A DNA stretch of 6,494 nucleotides from Candidatus Kerfeldbacteria bacterium (lineage in GTDB: Bacteria > Patescibacteriota > Patescibacteriia > Veblenbacterales > UBA10138), in contig JACRFM010000052.1 of the NCBI GenBank assembly GCA_016234305.1, positions 1 through 6,494 on the forward strand, given 5' to 3'. The translations under genes and the position numbers were made by a program. The notes under the pieces are model-generated. The model was not told the DNA's origin. It ran no database searches and was given only the letters and a program-made list of their open reading frames with translations. Shown piece after piece: positions 1 through 5,854 of this stretch (the stretch's first letter is position 1; each line of letters opens with the position of its first letter).

Positions 1-152
1 AGGGGCTGTCGGTGGAATCTCTGAAAAATGTCTGTAACCAGCTCGGTCTTGACTGGGAGAAAAGATTCGACGGCGATGCGCGGGAAGTTTTTAAACACTA
101 CGGCCACAACTTGGATAACATCACGGTAGTTACTTTTAGCGAATTTAAGTAA
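1..152 (+). CDS. 3' end of a gene, possibly a PP2C-type protein phosphatase (partial)
   Basis: An open frame enters from the left edge (codons in phase with position 3) and stops at TAA 150-152, giving 49 visible residues. The sequence near the end, GHNLDNITVVTF, matches the DNITVVVV strand that closes the catalytic domain of PP2C-family Ser/Thr phosphatases. In that family the Asp of this motif helps bind the active-site metal. The preceding helix-like stretch (LSVESLKNVCNQL, then AREVFKHYG) is compatible with the last helices of that fold. The metal-binding residues of the amino-terminal part lie outside the window, so the family call rests on one short motif. The next gene starts 13 bases downstream on the same strand, so co-transcription is possible. 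An unrelated protein with a chance DNITVV is the main alternative. Confidence 0.45.
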   Translation, partial: GLSVESLKNVCNQLGLDWEKRFDGDAREVFKHYGHNLDNITVVTFSEFK

Positions 153-165
153 ATACAACAGATCA

Positions 166-789
166 ATGAAAGTAATTTTGTTTGGCGGCGCCGAGCTGGG
201 TCAAGCGGCGTTGGAATTGAAACTCATTCAAAGAGTTATCAGGCGGTTAGGAGTGAAGCAAATTCTTCATATTCCTTTTGCCCGCATTCACGCCACTGAG
301 GCAGAGTGGAGCGGCGATTGGTATCATCGGTACGTTCATTTGCCAGAAGTAGAATATCTTAATGCTAAAAATAAAGTTGATATTGCTAAAGCGCGTTCCC
401 CGTTAATTTTTATAAGTGGCGGGAGCAAACATGTTAATCTGATTAAGAAAATAAAAGCCAATCCGCGGCTGTTAAGATTGATTAAAAATGCTGCCAATAT
501 TATTGGCGAGTCAGCCGGCGCCATGGTTTTGGGAACATATTTTAGGTCAGGCCGCCGCGACGGTCCGCGTCGGCTGCTTAAGGGCCTTGGGATTTTAAAG
601 CATACTATTATCGAGCCGCATTATACTCAAAGAAATAGTCAGGCAGTGCTGGTTCAAGAAATGAAACAAGCTCGGGCGCGCTATGGCCTGGGTATTGATA
701 GTTTAACGGCCATAGAATTTGAGCTTGATAAATTCCCCGAAAAGTATAAAAAAATCGGGCATGGTTCTATTGAAATTAAAATTGTCTGA
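166..789 (+). CDS. Peptidase S51 family protein (dipeptidase E / cyanophycinase-like)
   Basis: The 207-residue product has the marks of family S51 serine peptidases, which use an unusual nucleophile-elbow Ser in a flavodoxin-like fold and cleave Asp-containing dipeptides (PepE) or cyanophycin. The nucleophile motif GESAGA is at residues 114-119, with Ser116 as nucleophile. A GG motif (ISGGS, 83-87) sits where S51 proteins have their GGN loop. His152 in EPHYTQR matches the PepE NPHF histidine, and Asp132 lies in the right place for the acid. The Ser-Asp and Ser-His spacings (16 and 36) are close to those of Salmonella PepE (15 and 37). No signal peptide or membrane segment is visible, so it is probably cytosolic. 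The length fits PepE better than the longer cyanophycinases, but substrate cannot be read from sequence. ATG 166 lacks a Shine-Dalgarno sequence; the stop is TGA. Confidence 0.82.
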   Translation: MKVILFGGAELGQAALELKLIQRVIRRLGVKQILHIPFARIHATEAEWSGDWYHRYVHLPEVEYLNAKNKVDIAKARSPLIFISGGSKHVNLIKKIKANPRLLRLIKNAANIIGESAGAMVLGTYFRSGRRDGPRRLLKGLGILKHTIIEPHYTQRNSQAVLVQEMKQARARYGLGIDSLTAIEFELDKFPEKYKKIGHGSIEIKIV

Positions 790-809
790 TGGCAGTCCTG
801 TGGTTTGGG

Positions 810-874
810 TATCTTAGATAGACTAAGCTTCATAAACCCTTTACAATACTTATGAAGAAGAGATATCTAATATA
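810..874. repeat. Two-tier imperfect inverted repeat (long hairpin) in the spacer
   Basis: The outer arms 810-820 (TATCTTAGATA) and 864-874 (TATCTAATATA) pair at 10 of 11 positions. The inner arms 828-835 (CTTCATAA) and 850-857 (TTATGAAG) pair at 8 of 8. The arms are separated by nearly equal internal loops (821-827 and 858-863) and capped by a 14-base loop (836-849). No T-run follows on the plus strand, so it is not an ordinary intrinsic terminator. It lies between the S51 peptidase gene and the membrane-protein gene, where it could be an RNA structure, an operator or a decayed repeat element. The pairing is seen directly; the function is unknown. Confidence 0.6.
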
Positions 875-907
875 AGCGCACGTTGTCACCAAGGGTACAC
901 TTGAGAG

Positions 908-918
908 TGATATATAAT
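908..918 (+). promoter_or_regulatory. Candidate -10 region for the membrane protein-dnaG-rpoD unit
   Basis: The sequence TGATATATAAT contains a perfect TATAAT (913-918) and, in the overlapping register, an extended -10 (TG 908-909, then TATATA 911-916). The only decent -35 match, TTGTCA at 883-888, is 24 bases from TATAAT, which is too far. Recognition would therefore depend on the extended -10. Transcription from here would start about 5 bases before, or at, the GTG start 929, implying a very short or absent leader. AT-rich spacers throw up such matches by chance, so this is tentative. Confidence 0.35.
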
Positions 919-928
919 TAAATTCATT

Positions 929-1498
929 GTGAACCTTATTAAACAATTGGTTAACTATAAGGAATGGAAATACCGCAATAGTTTTTGGCTGGTTGTAACT
1001 TTGCTGTTGTTGTGGCTTATAACGCGCACCGACTGGTTTGGGTATTTTTTAAATCAACTGACGACTTTGGGTTACCTAGGGATTTTTATGGCCGGTGTAT
1101 TTTTTATATCCACTTTCACGGTGGCACCGGCGGCGGTAATATTGTTTCATTTGGGGCAGAATCTTAATCCTTATTTAGCAGCCGTTATTGCGGGATTAGG
1201 TGCAATGATGGGGGATTATTTTGTTTTTCGTTATTTTAAAGACCGGGTTTTTTATGAATTGACCCCGTTTCTTATGCGTTTAGGCGGTGACAGATTAAAA
1301 AAGTTGTTGAGTCTGCCTTATTTTGGCTGGTTGTCGTTTGTGTTGGGAGCGTTAATTATAGCTTCGCCGTTTCCAGATGAAGTTGGCTTGGGGCTGATGG
1401 GTTTATCGCATATAAAAACCAATTTGTTTTTGCTGTTGACTCTGGTTCTGAATAGTTTAGGGATTCTGGTTATTATTTTAATAAGTCAAGCAGTCTAA
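929..1498 (+). CDS. Small multipass membrane protein, DedA/VTT-like
   Basis: The 189-residue product is strongly hydrophobic, with likely membrane segments near residues 18-33, 48-75, 82-102, 132-148 and 164-187. The Gly-rich segment AVIAGLGAMMGDYFVFRYFKDR (85-106), the re-entrant-like SPFPDE turn (146-151) and a following Gly-rich stretch resemble the VTT/DedA (SNARE-associated Golgi) family, whose members move or scramble lipids. The protein is slightly shorter than typical DedA proteins and the conserved Arg-containing motif is not clear, so the family call is provisional. GTG 929 is the first usable start: an in-frame TGA lies at 908-910 and the next ATG is codon 54, inside a membrane segment. 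It ends 7 bases before dnaG and is probably co-transcribed with it. A transporter fragment or an unrelated membrane protein is possible. Confidence 0.55.
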   Translation: MNLIKQLVNYKEWKYRNSFWLVVTLLLLWLITRTDWFGYFLNQLTTLGYLGIFMAGVFFISTFTVAPAAVILFHLGQNLNPYLAAVIAGLGAMMGDYFVFRYFKDRVFYELTPFLMRLGGDRLKKLLSLPYFGWLSFVLGALIIASPFPDEVGLGLMGLSHIKTNLFLLLTLVLNSLGILVIILISQAV

Positions 1499-1505
1499 TT
1501 GAGTT

Positions 1506-3290
1506 ATGGCCTCACCTGAAGTAATTCAACAAATTAAATCACGGCTTGATGTTGTGGAAGTAATCGGCGAGTATGTGCGCTTAAAACAAGCCGGGCAAAA
1601 CTGGAAGGGCTTGTGTCCGTTTCATCAGGAAAAGACACCGTCTTTTGTGGTCTCTAAAGAGCGGCAAATGTGGTACTGTTTTGGCTGCAACAGCGGCGGC
1701 GATATTTTTGAATTTATTGAGCGCTTGGAAGGTTTGGAATTTCCTGAGGTGTTGGAAATGCTGGCGCGCCGCGCCCAAGTTACTTTGGATAAAACTCCGG
1801 GCGGCGAACCTAATCAGCGGCTGCGTTTACTTAATTTACTGGAACAAGCGCAAAAATTTTACAATGAGCAGCTCGCCGGTTCAGCACCGGCTCAGGCAGT
1901 ACGCGATTATTTAGTTCAGCGGCAAATCACGGCTGACAGTTTAAAGACTTTTGGTTTGGGGTACGCGCCGGCAGAATGGGATAAATTAAGCAATTATTTG
2001 CGCAGTCAAAAGTTTTCCGTGGCTGAACTGGTAGCTGCCGGGGTGGCGGTTAAAAGTGAACGGGGTCCGGGCGTGTATGACAGATTTCGTGAACGTTTAA
2101 TGTTTCCCATAACCGATGTGCAGGGACGGGTGGTCGGATTTGGCGGCCGGGTTTTAGACAAAGAAGCCAAAGAAGCTAAATATATTAATTCACCCCAAGG
2201 CCCGGTTTATAATAAAAGCTTAATAGTTTACAACTTAGACAGAGCCAAGGCTTATATTAAAGAAGCCGGTTTTGCCGTTTTGGTGGAAGGCTATATGGAT
2301 GTGATTGGCTCGTGGCAAGCCGGTGTTCGTAATGTGGCCGCCACTTCAGGTACGGCTCTGACCCTGGAGCAGATTAAACTTATTAAGCGCTATACGAGCG
2401 AAGTGCGAGTTGCCTTTGATGCCGACTTGGCCGGTAAAAGCGCGGCTGAGCGGGGAATTGATTTAGCTTTAACTGCGGAAATGGAAGTTAAGGTCATAGC
2501 CTTACCTTTTGGCAAAGACCCGGATGAATGCGCTAAGCAAGACCAAGTAGCTTGGCAGACGGCCGTAACTCAGGCTTTGCCCATAGTTGACCATGCTTTT
2601 ATGACGGTTTTAAAACAAGTAGATGCGAGTACGCGCGAAGGCAAAAAAACCGCTGCCGCCAGTCTGCTGAGAGCTATTGCCAAATTACCCGACCCGGTAG
2701 AACAGGATTATTACTTAAAAAAGTTGGCCCAAGAAATAGGAGTTGATGAGTTAGCTCTGCGTCAACGATTTGGCGCGCAAGCTAGTTCGTTTAAAAAAGA
2801 ATCGATTGTGACGCCAGCCGTTCCGGTTGTGGTTGACCGGCAGCGGCTGATTGCGGAAAGGTTGTTAGCTTTGTTGCTGCGTTATACTGATGGTTTGTCA
2901 GGTATTATGACTGATTTGCCCGCTGAAATGTTGGGCGCTCCGGAGCTTAGTGAACTTTACAGACGCTGGTTAATTTATTATAATAAAGTTCAAGATTTTG
3001 AAATTGATGAATTCCGCCAAGAACTGCAAGTTGAAGCAGAAATGCTTCGCCTGCTTGACGTTCTAAGCTTGCGGGTAGAAGGGGATTTGGCCGATTTGCC
3101 CGAGGATGAAGCGGTTAAAGAAGGCCAGGTCTTGCTTCAGCAAATTAAGCAAAATTATTTTAGTCAGGAATTAAAACAGCTAAGCGCGGCTATTCGCGAG
3201 GCGGAAAAGCAAGGCAGCGCGGCTGAACTGCAGAGTCTGTTGGCTCGTTTTAATGAAATTAGCCAGCAATTATCCAGTTTGCAAAGTTAA
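1506..3290 (+). CDS. dnaG: DNA primase DnaG
   Basis: DnaG makes the short RNA primers that start Okazaki fragments, working with the replicative helicase DnaB. The 594-residue product has the full bacterial architecture. The CHC2 zinc ribbon is at about 34-63, with ligands Cys37, His40, Cys58 and Cys61. The RNA-polymerase basic domain includes RFRERLMFPI (193-202), the GFGGR loop (211-215) and KYINSP (225-230). The TOPRIM domain has Glu261 in EGYMD and the metal-binding Asp305 and Asp307 in FDADLAG, followed by GKDPDE (336-341). From about 445 a helical carboxy-terminal region corresponds to the helicase-binding domain, which is less conserved. The length is normal for the family and no key residue is missing. 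ATG 1506 lies 7 bases after the membrane-protein stop, and rpoD follows after 5 bases, so the three genes probably form one operon. No clear ribosome-binding site precedes the start. Confidence 0.97.
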   Translation: MASPEVIQQIKSRLDVVEVIGEYVRLKQAGQNWKGLCPFHQEKTPSFVVSKERQMWYCFGCNSGGDIFEFIERLEGLEFPEVLEMLARRAQVTLDKTPGGEPNQRLRLLNLLEQAQKFYNEQLAGSAPAQAVRDYLVQRQITADSLKTFGLGYAPAEWDKLSNYLRSQKFSVAELVAAGVAVKSERGPGVYDRFRERLMFPITDVQGRVVGFGGRVLDKEAKEAKYINSPQGPVYNKSLIVYNLDRAKAYIKEAGFAVLVEGYMDVIGSWQAGVRNVAATSGTALTLEQIKLIKRYTSEVRVAFDADLAGKSAAERGIDLALTAEMEVKVIALPFGKDPDECAKQDQVAWQTAVTQALPIVDHAFMTVLKQVDASTREGKKTAAASLLRAIAKLPDPVEQDYYLKKLAQEIGVDELALRQRFGAQASSFKKESIVTPAVPVVVDRQRLIAERLLALLLRYTDGLSGIMTDLPAEMLGAPELSELYRRWLIYYNKVQDFEIDEFRQELQVEAEMLRLLDVLSLRVEGDLADLPEDEAVKEGQVLLQQIKQNYFSQELKQLSAAIREAEKQGSAAELQSLLARFNEISQQLSSLQS

Positions 3291-3295
3291 TTATT

Positions 3296-4573
3296 ATGGC
3301 AAGAAAAAAAGCGATTTCTAAAGTGAAAATTAGGCGCCCTAAGAAAAAAACCAAACCAGTTAAGGTAAAAAGGGTGATTAAGATTAAACTTAAGACCAAG
3401 AAAAAAATTAAACTGCCTGGGACTGGCAAAAAGTCAGTCGTTAGCAAAAAAAGCAGACTCGCCCGAGATGGTAAATTAGCCGCGGCTGAACCGTTGAAAT
3501 CTGAAGTGGCTAATTTAATTAAAAAAGGCCGCACGCGCGGTTTTGTGACTGAGGAGGAAGTCTTGTCGGTTTTTCCCGAAGTGGAGGAATATATTGGCCA
3601 GTACGATGAATTTTTAGACGAACTTGATAAGCAGGGCGTACAAGCTCTGGAAACCGAAGGTAGTATTTTGGAGATGGCAGAAAAAAAGGAGAGTATTTTC
3701 AAACGAGCCGGACTCCCGACTGATAAAAAGCCTTACGACCTGTCGGAGATTTCCACTGATTCAATCCAGATGTATTTGCGGGAAATTGGCAAAGTGCCGC
3801 TGCTAACGCCAGATGAGGAAATTCAACTGGCTAAACGCAAAGAAAAAGGCGATGCTGAAGCCAAGCGGCGTTTAATTGAAGCTAACTTACGTTTGGTGGT
3901 TTCAATTGCTAAAAAATTTACGGGTAAATCATTGTCGCTGCTTGATTTGATTCAAGAGGGTAATATTGGCATGTTCCGGGCAGTAGAAAAATTTGATTAT
4001 CGCAAAGGTTATAAATTTTCCACTTATGCCACTTGGTGGATTCGCCAGGCGATTACGCGCGCGCTGGCCGACCAGTCGCGCACTATCCGTATTCCGGTGC
4101 ACATGGTGGAAACTATTAATCGTTTTCAGCAGGTAGAGCGTCAACTAATTCAGGATTTGGGACGGGAGCCGCTGCCCGAGGAAATTGCCGCGGAAATGGG
4201 CGAGCCGGTGGAAAAAATCCATCATATTATAAAAATTTCCCAGGAGACCATCAGCTTGGAAACTTCAGTGGGCGAAGATGATGAAGATTCAACCTTGGGT
4301 GATTTTATAGAAGATATTAAAACTGTTAGCCCTGACCGCGTGGCGGCTATGCAGCTGCTCAGGGACCACGTCAAGTCAATTGTGCAGGAATTAACGCCGC
4401 GCGAGCAGAAGATTTTGGAAATGCGTTTTGGTTTGCACGACGGCGTGTCGCATACTTTGGAGGAAGTGGGGCAGGAATTTGGCGTAACGCGCGAACGCAT
4501 TCGGCAGATTGAGGCCAAAGCCCTGGAGCGCATTCAGCAGCATTTTGATATGCGCAAGCTGAGGGACTACTAA
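3296..4573 (+). CDS. rpoD: RNA polymerase primary sigma factor (sigma-70/RpoD)
   Basis: This is the housekeeping sigma factor that directs RNA polymerase to -10/-35 promoters. The 425-residue product contains a region 1.1-like domain at about 69-118 and region 1.2 at 155-185 (DSIQMYLREIGKVPLL). Region 2 spans about 190-260, with LDLIQEGN (216-223) for core binding and FSTYATWWIRQAITRA (241-256) for -10 recognition and melting. Region 3 follows at about 261-345, then region 4 with LTPREQKILEMRFGL (366-380) and the -35-reading helix VTRERIRQIEAKAL (397-410). These signatures make it a group 1 sigma. Before region 1.1 lies an unusual basic tail: 28 of the first 60 residues are Lys or Arg and there is no acidic residue before Asp58. 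The large non-conserved segment of E. coli RpoD is absent, as in most shorter primary sigmas. The start ATG 3296 is 5 bases after dnaG, without a Shine-Dalgarno sequence. Confidence 0.97.
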   Translation: MARKKAISKVKIRRPKKKTKPVKVKRVIKIKLKTKKKIKLPGTGKKSVVSKKSRLARDGKLAAAEPLKSEVANLIKKGRTRGFVTEEEVLSVFPEVEEYIGQYDEFLDELDKQGVQALETEGSILEMAEKKESIFKRAGLPTDKKPYDLSEISTDSIQMYLREIGKVPLLTPDEEIQLAKRKEKGDAEAKRRLIEANLRLVVSIAKKFTGKSLSLLDLIQEGNIGMFRAVEKFDYRKGYKFSTYATWWIRQAITRALADQSRTIRIPVHMVETINRFQQVERQLIQDLGREPLPEEIAAEMGEPVEKIHHIIKISQETISLETSVGEDDEDSTLGDFIEDIKTVSPDRVAAMQLLRDHVKSIVQELTPREQKILEMRFGLHDGVSHTLEEVGQEFGVTRERIRQIEAKALERIQQHFDMRKLRDY

Positions 4574-4575
4574 AA

Positions 4576-4610
4576 GTTAATTTCTAATTCCTAAATCCTA
4601 ATTTCTAAAT
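4576..4610. repeat. Degenerate 7-bp tandem repeat, left block
   Basis: Starting 3 bases after the rpoD stop, five consecutive 7-bp units can be read in one phase, with consensus close to YCTAAWT (for example CCTAAAT and CCTAATT). They belong to the same family as the right block at 4684-4760. The segment TAAATCCTAA (4592-4601) is also the exact reverse complement of TTAGGATTTA (4691-4700), so the two blocks could pair across about 90 bases. Function is unknown. Confidence 0.6.
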
Positions 4611-4683
4611 AATTACCAATCTGTTAAATTTCAATGTTAAGATTCAAACACTAAGTTAATTACTGAATAAGTTTATATTTTGG

Positions 4684-4760
4684 GATTTATTTAGGATTTA
4701 AGTTTTAAGATTTTTAATGGATTATTCTTAATTCATCATTCATAATTCGTAATTCTAATT
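4684..4760. repeat. Degenerate 7-bp tandem repeat, right block (11 phased units)
   Basis: Eleven consecutive 7-bp units can be read in a single phase. The last five fit TCNTAAT well (TCTTAAT, TCATAAT and TCGTAAT among them), while the earlier ones are more decayed or partly reversed. The array ends 4 bases before the ATG at 4765, leaving no room for a Shine-Dalgarno sequence. It contains TTAGGATTTA (4691-4700), the reverse complement of part of the left block. Such heptameric spacers are seen in several bacterial groups, but no role is established that I can name with confidence. Confidence 0.6.
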
Positions 4761-4764
4761 TTCT

Positions 4765-5793
4765 ATGCCCACGCAAGCTGATTTTCTAAAAGAACCAATT
4801 GAACACATTGATTTTACCCGCATTGACCCGTCGTATTTAGTGCCGGCCATGAGTAAAATGTCGTTTTCCTCGCGCGACCTGGCGCGGGCGGCGGAAATTT
4901 ACAAAATGATGCTGCAAGACACAGAGGCGACGGTTATTTTGACCTTGGCCGGTTCAACCAGCGCGGCTGGTTGTATGCAGGTTTATGTTGATTTAGTAAA
5001 AAATCACATGGTTGATGTAATTGTGGCTACAGGCGCTTCCATCGTGGATATGGATTTTTTTGAAGCCCTTGGTTTTAAGCATTATAAAGGCACACCGTTT
5101 GTTGATGATAATATGATGCGCGACCTGCATATTGACCGTATTTATGACACCTTTATTAATGAAGACGAGCTTAAGGAGTGTGATTTGGCAGTTAATAAAA
5201 TCGCCGATAGTCTGGAAGCTAAACCATATTCATCTCGTGAATTTATCCGGGAGATGGGTAAATTCTTGAAAAATGGCGGAGCCAAAAAACCGGATTCACT
5301 AGTGCAGGTTGCTTACGAGCAGGGTGTGCCGATTTTCTGCCCGGCTTTTTCCGATTCATCGGCCGGCTTTGGTTTAGTTTACCATCAGTATCATCATCCC
5401 GAAAAACACGTCTCCATTGATTCGGTCAAAGATTTTTTGGAATTAACTAAAATTAAAATGGCCGCGCCCTTAACCGGTTTGTTAATGATTGGCGGCGGCG
5501 TGCCGAAGAATTTTGCCCAGGATACGGTAGTGGCGGCTGAAGTCTTGGGGCACGAAGTGCCCATGCACAAATACGCGGTGCAGCTGACGGTGGCGGATGT
5601 GCGCGACGGCGCTTGTTCCAGTTCTACTTTGAAAGAAGCTAGTTCCTGGGGCAAGGTGGAAACTACTTACGAGCAAATGGTGTATGCCGAGGCCACTTTA
5701 ACTTTGCCTTTGCTAGCGGCTTATGCTTATCAAACCGGCGCGTGGAAAGAGCGTCAGTCTAAAAATTGGGCCGACTTTTTGGATAAGAAATAG
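4765..5793 (+). CDS. Deoxyhypusine synthase family protein (bacterial type)
   Basis: Deoxyhypusine synthase uses NAD to cleave spermidine and moves the aminobutyl group, through an imine on an active-site lysine, to eIF5A. Relatives make homospermidine. The 342-residue product aligns by eye along the family. It has an ATGASIVDMD nucleotide-side loop (88-97), FCPAFSDSSAGFG (191-203), IGGGVPKNF (242-250), DGACSSS (281-287) and SSWGKV (293-298), in which Lys297 matches the catalytic Lys329 of human DHS, with Trp295 and Glu291 also kept. Human His288, Asp316 and Asp243 appear replaced by Asn249, Cys284 and Phe202, so substrate use probably differs. Bacteria lack eIF5A, and a polyamine-forming role is a reasonable inference. 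ATG 4765 follows a 7-bp repeat block; a terminator follows the gene, so it looks monocistronic. The family is firm, the reaction is not. Confidence 0.88.
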   Translation: MPTQADFLKEPIEHIDFTRIDPSYLVPAMSKMSFSSRDLARAAEIYKMMLQDTEATVILTLAGSTSAAGCMQVYVDLVKNHMVDVIVATGASIVDMDFFEALGFKHYKGTPFVDDNMMRDLHIDRIYDTFINEDELKECDLAVNKIADSLEAKPYSSREFIREMGKFLKNGGAKKPDSLVQVAYEQGVPIFCPAFSDSSAGFGLVYHQYHHPEKHVSIDSVKDFLELTKIKMAAPLTGLLMIGGGVPKNFAQDTVVAAEVLGHEVPMHKYAVQLTVADVRDGACSSSTLKEASSWGKVETTYEQMVYAEATLTLPLLAAYAYQTGAWKERQSKNWADFLDKK

Positions 5794-5813
5794 TTATTAA
5801 ATTTTGCGTAACC

Positions 5814-5847
5814 AAAAACCGTTCCGTTGTACAGTGGGACGGTTTTT
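5814..5847. terminator. Bidirectional intrinsic terminator between convergent genes
   Basis: Arms 5814-5825 (AAAAACCGTTCC) and 5836-5847 (GGGACGGTTTTT) form a 12-bp stem with one G-T wobble and a 10-base loop (5826-5835). The stem is preceded by five A and ends in five T, so it gives a GC-rich hairpin plus a U-run on both strands. It lies 20 bases after the DHS-like stop and 7 bases past the stop of the convergent membrane-protein gene, so it should end both transcripts. Confidence 0.9.
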
Positions 5848-5854
5848 AGTCAGT

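Larger units (their letters stand above)
4574..4764. other. 191-bp AT-rich non-coding spacer between rpoD and the DHS-like gene
   Basis: No gene, RNA gene or convincing terminator was found here. The outer parts are the two 7-bp-phased repeat blocks. The centre (4611-4683) is AT-rich, with scattered GTTAA words that keep no fixed spacing and two 8-bp direct repeats (AGTTAATT at 4575 and 4654; TTAAGATT at 4637 and 4705). A promoter for the downstream gene must lie here or further upstream, but base composition makes -10-like words too common to choose one. Confidence 0.6.

Noticed and set aside
801..1045. A 12-bp direct repeat, TGGTTTGGGTAT, at 801-812 and 1034-1045
   Set aside because: About one 12-base match is expected by chance in a window of this size. 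The second copy is ordinary coding sequence (Trp-Phe-Gly-Tyr), and nothing symmetric or mobile lies between them.
2418..2426. The DAD (not DGD) metal motif in the DnaG TOPRIM domain as a possible defect
   Set aside because: Both aspartates that bind metal are present (Asp305, Asp307). Only the middle residue differs, and the rest of the domain, including EGYMD and GKDPDE, is intact.
3259..3702. A long minus-strand open frame opposite the start of rpoD, rich in Phe, Leu and Ile
   Set aside because: It is the antisense of the lysine-rich rpoD amino terminus (AAA codons read as TTT), which gives a false hydrophobic protein. It overlaps a certain gene and has no own start signals.
4592..4700. 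The 10-bp inverted pair TAAATCCTAA/TTAGGATTTA as the rpoD terminator
   Set aside because: The loop would be about 89 bases and the stem AT-rich with no following T-run, so it does not fit an intrinsic terminator.
4576..4760. The repeat blocks as a CRISPR array
   Set aside because: The units are 7 bp, degenerate and contiguous, with no unique spacers of uniform length and no cas genes nearby.
166..5793. Recoding of TGA as glycine, as in some related phyla
   Set aside because: The identified genes have no in-frame TGA and the S51 gene ends properly with TGA at 787-789 after its last expected strand, so the standard bacterial code is adequate.
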